This document shows, piece after piece, positions 22,390-33,274 of a DNA stretch of 64,000 nucleotides; within the stretch, counting starts at the first letter, position 1; every line of letters starts with the position of its first letter. The stretch is from Rhexocercosporidium sp. MPI-PUGE-AT-0058. Its lineage: Eukaryota; Ascomycota; Leotiomycetes; Helotiales. The stretch covers positions 1,488,001 through 1,552,000 of the forward strand of contig JAGTJL010000010.1 of NCBI GenBank assembly GCA_020746875.1, written 5' to 3'. Under the pieces are notes generated by a model. The model was not told the origin of the DNA, ran no database searches, and was given only the letters and a program-made list of their open reading frames with translations. A program made the position numbers and the translations under genes.

Positions 22390-22962
22390 ATGTCTGGAAG
22401 CGAGGAAAAGACCATGGCCATTACCACCAACGACCCCGTGGAGGAGAAGTCGAATGCCAAAGTCCTCACGATTAATCGGCCATCCCCCAGCAGACAGACT
22501 TCCGCTCAACACCTATCCACTATCCACGATGTCGACTCTACGCATTCCCTTACCCCTCCTGGAACAGCCACCAACGAGAAGACAATTGAGACGACCTACA
22601 CAAACGCCATCACCGACCGCGACATGTACAACACCGATCTCGAGGCACAAGGCTTGACGGAACAGAAGACGGAAGTGTCCGTATCGAAGACTGGTCTTCT
22701 CACCACCGCGTGCAGCAAAGTCGATTCCGCGTGGCCGGGTCGCAACCACATGAAGCAGCAGAGAAAGGCGGCGAAGCTTCAGCGTTCTCGGTGCGGATGC
22801 TGGGCTGCAATGAAGAAGACGTACAAGGCCTTGATTATCGCTGCTATCATTCTCGCCATCCTGGGAATTGCCCTCGGAATTGGCTTCGGATTATCGCAGA
22901 AGGTCGGAGGCACTATCAATGATGGTAGTGGTGACCACAAGCCTGCTGTCCCTGGCAAGTGA
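22390..22962 (+). CDS. Single-span membrane protein of unknown function
   Basis: Uninterrupted 190-residue frame. Residues 1-135 are hydrophilic and low-complexity, rich in Ser/Thr/Glu and likely disordered. A basic, Cys-containing stretch follows (QQRKAAKLQRSRCGCW), then one strongly hydrophobic helix (ALIIAAIILAILGIALGIGFGL) and a short Gly/Asp-rich tail. The basic flank before the helix favours a cytosolic N-terminus by the positive-inside rule. I do not recognise a family. Similar small membrane proteins with a KTYKALI-type helix are widespread hypothetical proteins in ascomycetes (from memory). The pyrimidine-rich leader and clean ATG context (ATCATGTC) support expression. Confidence 0.72.
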   Translation: MSGSEEKTMAITTNDPVEEKSNAKVLTINRPSPSRQTSAQHLSTIHDVDSTHSLTPPGTATNEKTIETTYTNAITDRDMYNTDLEAQGLTEQKTEVSVSKTGLLTTACSKVDSAWPGRNHMKQQRKAAKLQRSRCGCWAAMKKTYKALIIAAIILAILGIALGIGFGLSQKVGGTINDGSGDHKPAVPGK

Positions 22963-24390
22963 GAGTCGATCGGTATGTCCATCTTCTTCTCATCAATTGC
23001 CAATACAATTGCTGATGGTCCTCCTAGTCCGATATCCTCGACCCTCAAAACTCACCACGGTGCATCGGTGTTCGTCCCTCCTCCTTGTCCCACGACAGCC
23101 CACTCATCGAGCGACACGACCCTCTTCGCCTGGTTTATCACGCCTCTTCCGGCTGGCTTCTTTCCTTGTACATATTTCGGATCCGTATATTGTCTCGCAG
23201 ACTTCATAACCCACACGTAAGGCGTTCTGGCGTTGGCTCTCGCTCACTCGTTCGATGCAACTGGTCTCTCTAGACCCTCCTGCCTTCCAAAATTGGCTCT
23301 TCGAACGTGAAACATTGGTCGTTGTATCGTATCTTGAGATTCGAATTCGTTCTGGGTCCTGGGTCTCTCGCTATGAGATGTGCATATGGTGGATCGATTT
23401 GGTTTCCTGGCGTTCTCCTATTTTCATTTCCAACATGGTGTTGTGTTTCTGTATTGTCAGGAAGACGAACGGACATCTCCATTTCCCTCTCTTTAAAGCT
23501 TGCTTTGTAGCTGGCTGCGTTCTTTTTCTGAATGGAATAGAAACTTCTGGAGTTAAGAGTGTATGAATGGGTTGAAAAGAGGCATCAGTGAATCCAAACA
23601 GACAGACTTAGGGATAGATAATGGCATATTCAAGCCATGCAATGAACAGACTTCTGCCACCACCTTACTTACCTTACCGTCCTTTTTTTGACTCCTAATT
23701 GTGCGTGTGTCGTGCCCATAATCAATAGGAATATTCGTGAGACTTGGACAAAGTTGAGTGAAGTTGTGAAGTTCGAGTACACTCGCAGCTACCCATCACC
23801 ATCAAAGCTGAAACAGGAAACTAAACATGCAAGTAGCACGGAACCAAAAAAGGAAGAACAACAACAACAGCTCCAGCATCGCAAAACCCGGGCCACCGCG
23901 CATCTTTATATCCCCCTCCCTCCCCTCCACCATTCCCGCATTTCTCAGCTCAGCTTCCATAAGCAGCAATGCTCACTGCAGTGCATTCCAGACCAAGTGG
24001 GGTTCGGGGGTTTCTTTGGTCTTCTACTGTATTTTTCTTGTTTGCACTGGCCTTCCTCCGCCGTAAAGTCCGAATTCCGCATCCATCTGGGTACGGCTGC
24101 GGTGGCTCGGGTGCTTGGCAGTGCCGAGTTATGCGGGTTTTATGCAGGATGTGTAAGGGGAGTTGAGGGGGGTTTGTGCAAGGTGCTCGGATCGCGGAAT
24201 GAAAATTAGGCGGATTGGCTTGGCTTGGCTTGTTGACTTGAATTTCAAGCAGAGTACTCCGTACTGTACTGGAATATTGAAATATCAGGAAAGTTCTTAG
24301 GGGATAAGTGGGGATTGTTTTGGTTTGAATCGTGTTTTGAAGATATAGCTTTCCTTTCACTAACCAAGCATCTCAATCCTTCACTCCTCC
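22963..24390. other. Intergenic region without a supported gene
   Basis: 3' region of the membrane-protein gene followed by low-complexity sequence. It contains a GGCTTGGCTTGGCTTG pentamer run near 24216 and a GTACTGTACT tract near 24261. Confidence 0.55.
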
Positions 24391-26090
24391 TTAATCAAAC
24401 CTCCAAAACCACAAACTCTGTCGTTCTCCATCATCCATATCCGTATCAATATCCTCCCACCTCCTCATCCCCTGATCCAATATCCTCTGCACCCCCACTC
24501 TCGTAGACCTCCGATGTCTACCATGTGTCGCCATGCCGGCAGCGATATTCCGACGAGTAGCAGTCTTGATTCGTTTTGAAGTCGGTTCCGCGGCGTGGTC
24601 GTCTTCGTGTTAGTCTTCGTCTTCGATTTCGTTCTCGTCTCTATCTTGATTATGAGGGACTTTGCTGCTCTTCGATGAGCTTGAAGGGGCGTTGGACGAT
24701 CGATGCAGAGAGGGTGTTGAAATCACCGGCGTTACTCGCCATCCTTTCATGTAGCAAGGTGCCTTCGGAATCTCGTCCTTTTCTGCGGACATTGCATTCT
24801 TACGATTGGCGACGCATAATGACGCAGGTATATCTGGAGCTCGAACTTGAGTATTCGTGAGGTATTCTTGGATCTTCGCGTTGATATTAATCAACTGTTC
24901 TTGGCGAACTTCATCGTTGTTCCACCACTGTGGTTGAATGCCGCTGTCACATTGCAGTCCGTATTACACGCATTAGATACAGCTGCCTCGCTATAGCTCG
25001 CAGGATTCTTTTCTCATTTGCCGCAAGTTATTGGGATAACACTTCCATTGACCGTGGAAGGTTTTAGGGCCGTTGGTGGAGTCAGAAGGATACTTGCAGG
25101 CTCTTCTTCTGTGACATCTTCACCAGTCGGGACCGCCGCGTCTCGTCCGGACTCCGGCTAGACCATCTTGAGCGCACCACTCTCAGGTACCGTTCAGGGC
25201 TCGTCTTTCCCACTCCCAACATCAAGCTCAAAGCTATCCGTCAAACTCCTCGATATGGCCTAGGAAGTAAACAACGTCTTGCGAAGAATAGGCTCAGACA
25301 AAAACGCCACATTCCTTCGACTCTTCCTTTTCATCTTCTTCGACAAAAAGACTTTCACCCAGACACTCGTCCGGACTTCATTCACCAGCAACTAGAGTGA
25401 GTATCTCAGGACCTTGAATATCTTCCCGTCTCTGGAGCGCTCTTAGTGGAGGTCGGCGCCTGTGATGCTCGGTTTACCAGTGGTACTATCTTGTGGTTTG
25501 TAAGGATTCTAATGGTTGTCTTCGGAGTGTACTAGCTCGGGGACTGGATATGATGCATGAGCTTAGTCTTTGGGCTCTCGTGAGGATAGGTGGCTTACCT
25601 GGATTCCCGCGCTCGTCTACTCAGCTACCGCCTTTACAAACTGCTGTCTACCGATTACTATTTTGAGGTTGGTGATTGAGGGTTAAGATCTTGTTGTAGT
25701 ACTTGGCACATTTTACTCCTTGGTCAATGTACCTCTTCCTAGCAGTTTACGCAGAACTCTCGGGTAAGATTCCTCGTCCTGCAGCAGTTTCATCGTCCTC
25801 ACCAAGACCTGTCAACAACATTCGCTTCATGGCCTGGGACGACGCCTTCTCACCTTCTTCATAAGATACGCAGCACACTAGAAATACTCCTTGGTGTCGT
25901 ATGCAAAGACACGACTCAGAGCTGTGAGTCGCCCAAAGAGGAAAAGTGGTACCCTCAGACCACGGTCGCGAACTCCGCTGCCCAAAGTTTCAAGTATAGC
26001 TGCGAAGTCTATGAATCAACACGCGCTCGCGAACCCAAACCAGATCATCAGGCCCCAGATTCGAAATTAGAGGGAAAGCCGAACACCTTT
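24391..26090 (-). pseudogene. Degraded gene for a protein of unknown function
   Basis: On the minus strand a chain of coding-looking segments runs from about 26090 to a TAA at 24391. In order: GLMIWFGFASA; LETLGSGVRDRG; FGRLTALSRVFAYDTKEYF; SSQAMKRMLLTGLGEDDETA; RKRYIDQGVKCAKYYNK; KKMKRKSRRNVAFLSEP; a Pro/Ser/Glu-rich stretch; QPQWWNNDEVRQEQ; KIQEYLTNTQVRAPDIP; and an acidic and basic tail with SKRIKTATRRN. The segments are interrupted by at least ten stops and several frame changes. Most stops replace what would read CAG, CAA or CGA. Basic clusters suggest a nuclear protein, but I do not recognise the family. It overlaps nothing else convincing and is clearly not expressed as one protein. 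Confidence 0.6.
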
Positions 26091-26126
26091 TTTCGACTGA
26101 GCCTGCTATGTCATTACTTACTGCAG

Positions 26127-27086
26127 ATGCATAAGGAGTTGATGATAAGGTACCCCTTCAGTTGGCAAGAGCTGAGATTGAGTCGTGGATTCAGCATCCG
26201 AGACGAGCCACCCTCTTCATCCGAAGCATTTCAAGGCTCATTAATCGAAGTCATGCGCCGGATTCTCGACGTTCCGAGCGGAGTCTCTATAAAAGATAAA
26301 ATCTGGAGTCTACTGATCGAGCCCGAGAACTCAATGTGGATTAGCGGTGTTTTGAATGTTCTCGTAAGCGAGTTTTTGTTTACATCTGCATCACCGTTTG
26401 AGGATGAGACTGTCTGGACGGAGGGCTTGAGTTATCGTAAGCCCACTTCATTCTCTCGCCTTACTCTCTTAAAATAGCCTGTTGCTGATTTCTTTCCTAA
26501 CACATCACTCCATTCAAAAGTCGCATTCTCCCCCGAAGCAACAGCCACGGTCCTCCAAGACATCCGCCTACGCACCCTCTCCTCCCCACCCCGTAATTTC
26601 TCCTCCCGCCTCTCCACCCGCCGCGACACATTCATCCGTGAAATTAACGCTATGTTGATGCCACTCGCGGAATGCAATACTGATACTAATGATTTCTACG
26701 CCGCGATTGCGAAGCTCGCTTGTGACCTTAATGCGAGACTTGAGACTTTTGGGAGGATGTTTGAGAGAATTTTGCCGAGGACTGAGGGGCGCTTCAATGG
26801 AATATGCCAGGTGCTGGAGTGGGTGTAGAGGGGATCATGGGTAGGGAATGGTCTAGATGGGAGCAGTGGGAAGGTTGGGGAAGAAAGTGCTGCTGACGGC
26901 TTTGTTTGGGGTAAAGGCGAGAGTTGGAAGGGGGACGGGTGGTGGAAGACTTGTGTGCGTGCTAAAGTGAGATTGTGGCCTATTGCTGATTTTTATTTTA
27001 ATAGGGAAGTGAGGAATCGTGGTGGTGGGTCGTCTGTTCTTGAGAAGAGAGCGATTGTTGATATGAACCAAGATACGGCACAGTAG
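26127..27086 (+). pseudogene. Hypothetical gene with an in-frame stop (possibly truncated live gene)
   Basis: Exon 26127-26436, intron 26437-26520, then an open frame to TAG 26826-26828 (205 residues from the ATG at 26127, which directly follows an ACTGCAG acceptor-like site, so an upstream exon is possible). The same frame then stays open for 85 further codons to TAG 27084-27086, with coding-like composition (WWKTCVRAKVRLWPIADFY, EKRAIVDMNQD). This suggests the first TAG is a disabling mutation of a longer protein. The central part is helical and charged (DIRLRTLSS, FIREINAMLMPLAE). No family recognised. It starts next to the upstream end of the degraded minus-strand locus, so both may be remnants of one decaying region. 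Confidence 0.5.
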
Positions 27087-27347
27087 CAAGATTTAAAATT
27101 AGTGTTTCTACAACAACTACAGTTAATAGCAGTATTCAGCAACCAAGCCCGTAGTCTTGGTGCTGCATTTTGACTAGAATCAAGTCTCTTGTAGTTTGAA
27201 AGCTAGCATTTTTCGTGTGTATATCTAATTGCTTCAAGATGGTCTTGCTAAATGCTCCGGAAAAACCATTTAGACATCATTCTTTCCAATTTCTAAGAAC
27301 AGGTTTTATACAGACCAGTTGTGATTCCCCCAGGCTTTTTTTCCTTT

Positions 27348-28415
27348 TCAGAAGCGAGAATTGATCTCACTTAGCCTCTTCAAAGAGTCTCTCAGCACTT
27401 CTTCAACAATGTCACCCGCAGGCATAACGTTCTTCACCAATCCCACACCCGTCCCAGCATAAGTAGTCATCCTGCCCTTCTCTCCCCACCCCTCGTCTCC
27501 CATCTTAACAGCCTCTCCATACAACTTCGCATTCTCCTCCTCTGTCATCCCCTTCTGACTATCCCAGAAACTCTGGTTCAGAACCCCTCTCGCATTATAA
27601 CTCCCAGGCCACCCATGCGTGCCACGAACTCTATCATAAACCGTCGTCCTCGCAGTGGTCACACCACCATCACTCGCTTGAATAACAGCTTTCCTATACC
27701 CCTCACTGATAACAGCCTCCGGACTAGCGAGAAATCTCGTCCCCATACACACACCAGTAGCACCCAACATCAACGCAGCAGCCACTCCCCTCCCATCCAT
27801 GATACCACCCGTCGCCACCAGCGGGATATTCTCAAATCCCTCGCGAGCCAAAGCATCCACACATTCCGGTAACAGGGAAATAATCGAACTAGACTGCACC
27901 AGCCCATGACCACCTGCGTCCGCACCTTGGATAACCAGAACATCCGGCTTGGAACTCCTCGCTACTTCGACTGCCGAAGCTACGGTCCCGACTTGGATCC
28001 AGATCTTCGTTTTGCCACCGCTAAATTTCCGAACTCCATCTGTCCAGGACACTAGCTCCTTTGTGTCTTGAGGAGCGAAAAGCCATGCGGCTGCTGGTTT
28101 CAGAGGCGCTTCTTCGATGACTTTGAGAACGGTAGAGAGATCAGCACCCCAGCATATGAAACCTACGCCAATGGGTAGAATCCCATCTGGTGTCTTTGGG
28201 AGAGGAGAGGTTTGGAAGGACGATGTTGCTTCTGAGAGGAGGGAGGAGAGCGTGCTGACGTCTGTTCCAGCACCGAGAAATCCTAGACCGCCTGCTCGGG
28301 TTACGGCGGTGGCTAGGGGGCTGGTTGCTATCAGACGCATTGGTGCAGAGGAGATTAGGGGAGACTCTGTCCATGGGTATTGGGTCTTGAGGGCTGAGGG
28401 GTGAGGGGTGGCCAT
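27348..28415 (-). CDS. Nitronate monooxygenase (2-nitropropane dioxygenase family)
   Basis: Single exon, 355 residues from the ATG at 28415. FMN-dependent TIM-barrel enzyme of the NMO/2NPD family, which oxidises alkyl nitronates such as propionate 3-nitronate to carbonyl and nitrite. Visible: PLISSAPM near the N-terminus, AGGLGFLGAG, GVGFICWG, VLVIQGADAGGHG (the GAxAGGH FMN-phosphate/active-site motif with the catalytic His), PLVATGGIMDGRG and GATGVCMGTRFLASPEA. All are standard for the family and the length is normal. The frame extends 43 codons upstream to an ATG at 28544; that leader is Ser/Arg-rich and could be a targeting sequence, but I take it as 5' untranslated. Probably a detoxifying enzyme; location cytosolic or peroxisomal, not determinable. 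Confidence 0.92.
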   Translation of the reverse strand: MATPHPSALKTQYPWTESPLISSAPMRLIATSPLATAVTRAGGLGFLGAGTDVSTLSSLLSEATSSFQTSPLPKTPDGILPIGVGFICWGADLSTVLKVIEEAPLKPAAAWLFAPQDTKELVSWTDGVRKFSGGKTKIWIQVGTVASAVEVARSSKPDVLVIQGADAGGHGLVQSSSIISLLPECVDALAREGFENIPLVATGGIMDGRGVAAALMLGATGVCMGTRFLASPEAVISEGYRKAVIQASDGGVTTARTTVYDRVRGTHGWPGSYNARGVLNQSFWDSQKGMTEEENAKLYGEAVKMGDEGWGEKGRMTTYAGTGVGLVKNVMPAGDIVEEVLRDSLKRLSEINSRF

Positions 28416-29058
28416 TGTAAGGAGCCTGGATGGAAGAGATGAGGTACGAGAGAGTTGAAAAGATAGACCGAAAGGTCGAGAGAGTATATCTCTATTCGGT
28501 CGGTCTGATGTTCTAATGAGCTCTTCTTCTTCTTGCTTTGACACTTGAGGTCTGGAATGAATACTAATGGTACCAACTGAGTCGGAGACATGAACTATTA
28601 AAGAGAGACTGGAAATTAGTGAATCAAAAACGTCATAACAATCGACAAACCAGAAAGTGAATTGAGTGACTGGGAAATTGAATTGAAGGAAGAAATCCCA
28701 CTACCCCGAATCTAGTTACTCATCCTTACCCTCAATAGCCGACATACCGAGTAGTCTGACTATCAATCCCGAAATCTCCAAGTCCCACACGACATTCTCC
28801 TTTACCCCGCCATTAGCTCCATCTCGGCAGTACCATCCCCGATAAGACTAGCCCTCCCGCAGAGCCTCATTCGATCCTTCTAAAGTCATTCTCAACCGCG
28901 AGGCAGCGCCGTCGATATACAAACCGCGACAACAACCTCCATACCGACTCCACGGACAATTGCTGTCGCACTGAGATACATCTTCGAATTTTTCATCTCT
29001 ACAATCAAAACAGAGGCAAAAATACTCCTCAGTAAGCTCTGTATTCTAAGTCGCAAAT
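28416..29058. promoter_or_regulatory. Divergent intergenic region, nitronate monooxygenase / RPB11
   Basis: The 643 bp between outward-facing start codons of a variable enzyme gene and an essential polymerase gene. No distinct element recognised. Confidence 0.45.
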
Positions 29059-29664
29059 ATGAACGCCCCCGATAGGTTTGTCGCCTTGTTTCTTTCAGCG
29101 CATGGACTCTCCCGGTGACTCCAAGGCTGGGTTGCTAGGTTTTGAATTGTTATTGTGGTGGAAGGGTCGAAAGGCGTGTAGGAGGCTGCGAGATGCCAAA
29201 GCTAATGCACACGACAGATTCGAGTTGTTCCTCCTGCAAGACGGCGAGAAGAAAGTCTCAGAAGAGCCAGACACCCGTAGGTCTACCCACGTATACCTTT
29301 GCTGTAGCCATATGAGGATGATAAGGATGGTAGGAAGGGAGGAAGTTTACAGCAGCTAACACCCACAGGTACCGCCGACAGTTCCGTGTTCACATTCCTC
29401 AAAGAAGACCACACGCTCGCGAATATCCTCCGCGCACACCTCCTCAAAGACCCACACGTCATCTTCGCCGGCTATAAGATCCCGCATCCCCTCTTCGCAA
29501 AGTTTGAGCTCCGCGTACAGACCGATGGCACCATTACACCAAAGGAGGCTGTGGTCAACTGCTGCAAGGCGTTAGTAGGGGACATGGAGATCTTGAGTCG
29601 GGAATTCACGAAGGAGTATGAGTTACGGAAGATGGTTAGCGGAGATGGTATGGTTGATAAGTAG
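29059..29664 (+). CDS. RPB11: RNA polymerase II subunit Rpb11
   Basis: Three exons (29059-29075, 29218-29276, 29369-29664) give 123 residues, matching the usual 115-125. It is the small alpha-like subunit that pairs with Rpb3 in the RNA polymerase II core. Diagnostic sequence: FELFLLQDGEKKV at the N-terminus, then the RNA_pol_L signature FTFLKEDHTLANILRAHLL, VIFAGYKIPHPL and a C-terminal helix (ALVGDMEILSREF). The first exon encodes only MNAPDR and its last codon is split, so gene finders without splice modelling tend to miss the start. Introns are 142 and 92 nt. Essential housekeeping gene, nuclear. Confidence 0.95.
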
Positions 29665-30472
29665 GCGGGTGATGTTATGGTACATGGGGTATATGGATGG
29701 AGTTCTGCGCGGGATGAGCATTTGACGGCGTTTGGGGTTGTGGAAAAATTCTGCTAGGTCGACCCAGCGATTTGCAATGCATGAGGAAATTCCGGTATTT
29801 GTCTTTGTTTTCGCGTGGGATTCTCGAGTATAACCGACACGTCAGAGGGTCTTATTGGTCAAAAAGAGCTCACAGGGTAAGCTTCTGTTGTTTTCCAGTC
29901 TAGACTTCCTGAAGAACGATAGTGGGCTTTCTTTTCTTCTGCTACGTTTTTCTCACGAAGCTGTTAGTACATTTCAAGCTCCAGTGTCTTTTGGGACACT
30001 GTCTATTTCTCCTCTTTCCATCCCCTCAAAGCTCTAGTTGCGTGGATTGCATGTCTTGTCCAATCCGAACAGACGAACGATCACTTCAAGAGTCGAAAGT
30101 TTTATCTTGTAAGTCACAGACCAGTAGAGCAAAATCTGCAGCAAGCGAGAGCAGATTAAGTACAAGTTTTATTCTGCCTATTTTTCGAACAAAGTTTGTT
30201 TTATTGCATAAGCTAGATGTATCAATCGGCCCTTTATGCCTGGCAAAGGTGCTGCGGATCTGAAATCGATCAACTTTTCTTTCTAAGACTTGATGTGTTG
30301 AATCATCCAAGGGAGACCATCAAAGCAAATGAGCTTTTGAAAGCTCATCTCAAACACACCCTTGACCCTGTTTATGAGGGAAAGGAAAGCAAAGCACCCG
30401 TTAAACCCATCGGGAACATGAGTGCCCCCTTTAGAAGTGATCTCTGCTAGGCCCTCACGGGATTTAGAAAAC
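29665..30472. other. Intergenic region without a supported gene
   Basis: Short frames only; 3' regions of the convergent RPB11 and 2EXR/F-box-like genes. Confidence 0.55.
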
Positions 30473-31813
30473 CTACATCTCTTCTGATTCACCTATCTCC
30501 CTCGAAGACCTCTCTACTTCGTCACTTTCAGCCTCCCTTCCACCCAGTCTCGCAACCCCATCCAGAACATTATCATCCCTGCCTCCATTCCCCGCGGAAA
30601 TCACTTCACACCTCCCCTCTCGAATAGCCCTCTCATCATCCTCAAACACCTCCTCGAACCTCTCCTTCAAACCCTTCAACTCATCCCTCATAGCTTTCAG
30701 CCTCGTAGCCCTCAGTCTCAATGTATACTCATTAGCAATGAGATCATCCTTTGCCGTACCAATCCGAAGATAAGTCAAGTCAACGACCATACCTAGTCTC
30801 TTCTTACCAAGTTTCTTGACCACAACTTTGAATGTCTTCGGAGCCAGTATTCGAACGGCTTTCATGAATGGACTAGCATACCATAGAAAGTCTGCGAACG
30901 TAACAGGACTGACCTCCATTCCCAGTGCCGTGTCAGACATTCCAACTCGCTGCGGGACAACAACCAGTGTCAAGGTATCAATCATTGGCTTTGCCTTAAA
31001 AAGACTGTTGAGTCCTTCGGCGGCTTTCTCATGCCAGTCCAAGTTCCAGCAAGTCTGGGAGCAATCAATGACGATATTTCGGAAGAGGGAGTGGAAAGCG
31101 GCATGAAGCTTGCCTGGATCTTCGAAGCGAAGAGGGGGGTTTGACGAGGATGCGCGGATGAGAGATTGGAAGGTGTTGTTCTTGTAGAAGAAGCTCGCTG
31201 CTTCGAAAGCGAATTGCTTACACACCAACAAAATCGAATGGCTAACGAAGTGATTCCTCTCCAAAGACGTCCAGTCGGATTTGACCATAACAGGAGTCTG
31301 GTAAACAAGCAAGTACTCATAAATCCTCTCTCGAATCTCAAGTGGGATTCTCAGGACCGGCGAGCGGGACAGACAATTCGGAATAGCCTGTCGTCTTTGC
31401 GGAGTGATGTTAGCGAACATCTCCATGTACGCTTCCTCGATATCTCCTCTTCCTCTCTTGAAGCCGCGAGATTTTGGTTTGGGTCGTCGGCTGCCTTTGA
31501 TGGGGCTCTTCTCTGCGACTCCCCAGGTGTTGCGGCTCTCTCCCATGAGTAGCTCGGCTTGTTTGGCGATGTAGTCTTCGTCGAGGTCTTCGTGGAGGGA
31601 GGCGCGGCTGAGCTTAAAGCGCTTGCGTTCGCGGGCCGCGAGGCTGGACAGACCTTTGTCCCATTCTGGGATGGGCTCGGAAGGTGAGCGTGAGATAGCT
31701 CGTCTTCTCTTAGGTGGTGGCGGTGGTGGTGGAGGAGGAGCGGGCTTCTTCTTGGGAGGCGCTTTTGCTTTGGTGGGTTTGGGTGGAGCCTTTGGGGCTT
31801 TTTTGGGAGGCAT
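30473..31813 (-). CDS. 2EXR / F-box-like domain protein with basic proline-rich N-terminus
   Basis: Single exon, 446 residues. The N-terminus is Lys/Pro/Ala-rich with a run of nine prolines followed by KRRR, a likely nuclear localisation signal. It is followed by a polar, likely disordered part with further basic motifs (GSRRPKPKSRGFKRGRG). A fungal 2EXR/F-box-like motif, VLRIPLEIRERIYEYLLV, sits at about residues 153-170, followed by SILLVCKQFAFEAASFFYKNN, as in this very large and mostly uncharacterised ascomycete family. The C-terminus is charged, with a probable coiled coil (LKAMRDELKGLKERFEEVF). Family members are thought to be adaptors, possibly in ubiquitin ligases, but this is not established. 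No function can be assigned. Confidence 0.82.
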   Translation of the reverse strand: MPPKKAPKAPPKPTKAKAPPKKKPAPPPPPPPPPKRRRAISRSPSEPIPEWDKGLSSLAARERKRFKLSRASLHEDLDEDYIAKQAELLMGESRNTWGVAEKSPIKGSRRPKPKSRGFKRGRGDIEEAYMEMFANITPQRRQAIPNCLSRSPVLRIPLEIRERIYEYLLVYQTPVMVKSDWTSLERNHFVSHSILLVCKQFAFEAASFFYKNNTFQSLIRASSSNPPLRFEDPGKLHAAFHSLFRNIVIDCSQTCWNLDWHEKAAEGLNSLFKAKPMIDTLTLVVVPQRVGMSDTALGMEVSPVTFADFLWYASPFMKAVRILAPKTFKVVVKKLGKKRLGMVVDLTYLRIGTAKDDLIANEYTLRLRATRLKAMRDELKGLKERFEEVFEDDERAIREGRCEVISAGNGGRDDNVLDGVARLGGREAESDEVERSSREIGESEEM

Positions 31814-33274
31814 ATTGGTAAAATCTTGGTGATAGGAGAATAGCGACTGATGTGAGGTCTTGTGGTAAGTTTGATCAAGATGTGAATAAATTTTTGAGAA
31901 GGAAACTAAGTAAGAGTAAGTAGTTTGCTCGAAACAGATTCAATAAGAGTGTTGCAAAAAGTGATATGATGTGTGAGAACCAGAAACAGGAGGAGTGAGC
32001 TGTTGTGTCATACCTGAATTCGAAACCTTGAAAAGGGACCAATTCTTAGAATTGTGGGAGATATTGAGTAGAAGGACGTTGAGATTGACTGTCCTAAAAA
32101 GAGAGCAGTAAGAGAGAGGCTTGGAAGTTGTGCTGTAAATCTAATGGTGAGGCTATATGATGACTATACCAGCGTTAGTTACGAGGTACGAAGGCAAGTT
32201 AAAGAATTCGATATATTGTCTATCTCAATTATTTAAGCAACTAAGCAATAAGAGCCAGGGTAGTAAAGCTTGGGGAGGGGAGAGAAAAAGGAAATGTAAA
32301 GTGGCGGTCGAAAGTTAATTAGTCTCTTTCTCACCACTTTATCTACAAAGAAGGTACCAGGATGGAAAGATGGTAGGTTCCTCAACGCGCCCACTAATGA
32401 CAGCGTCGTTTCCATGTTCTTGTGACGCTGTGAGACCATACTAAACGGTCTGCGAGCTGTATTCCGAGATAGGCTAGTTGTTTTCTCTCTCAAGTATGGC
32501 AGTAAAGATAAGTGTAAATCTGCGCCGTCTAGACCTATTATCAGTAGATTCATTTTTAACATGTGATGCATCGCCTTAGCGGGCGGCCAGGCCAGTAAGA
32601 GCGTCCACAGGATTTGACACCTCATTGTGGACATTGCAATCACATGGGTATCAGTAAACCGAAAACACTATATTATTTGACCAAATGCACCTCTTCAACT
32701 TTTAGTCGCCAACTTACCCCTGTTACAGTTCATAGTCTCCTAAGAAACAAACTCTCTTGTATGTATAGCCTATTCTTCTATTCACGATGATACCGCTCAC
32801 GTATGTCTCTCCTTAGCAGTCACCATGGGCGAGATCCTTGTCAATATCAAAACCTTCCGTGGATGTCTCCCCGAGTGCAATACTGAGACAAAGGTTCCCA
32901 ACCTGTGTCTAACAGCGCAAGCCTCGGGCACGCAATGCTCCAATCCCAAGGAAATTCCCCAAGGGTCAAGCACAAGCCGCGACTAGTGCCTAGATCATCG
33001 AGACGAAGGCTATTCACGCAGAATCTTTCCGCTGGAGGACAATTGGATACACTCCGACGAACGGCTGTGGAGGAAGAGAAAGAATCATTATAGGGTTTTG
33101 GGGGTGATGCGCGGTGGTTCGTGGTGGTGTGCGGGTATTCGCAAAGTTTAGATTTGATGAGTTGAATCTTTAACATTGTTAGCGAAGGATCTATTGGCCG
33201 ATTTAACTATGTTATACTGTGATGATTCAGTACTAACCAACAAGAGAAGATGCTAAGCAATCTGATAACTCATG
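31814..33274. other. 1.46-kb intergenic region without a supported gene
   Basis: Upstream of the 2EXR/F-box-like gene and downstream of the kinase relic. A 136-codon frame at 32233-32643 (minus) lacks any family features. Confidence 0.5.

Noticed and set aside
22454..22749. Alternative frames inside the membrane-protein gene
   Set aside because: Shadow frames; only the 22390 frame has a coherent membrane helix and start context.
26853..27089. 78-codon minus-strand frame
   Set aside because: It is the antisense shadow of the coding-like extension on the plus strand.
32233..32643. 136-codon minus-strand frame
   Set aside because: No conserved feature; ordinary intergenic DNA.
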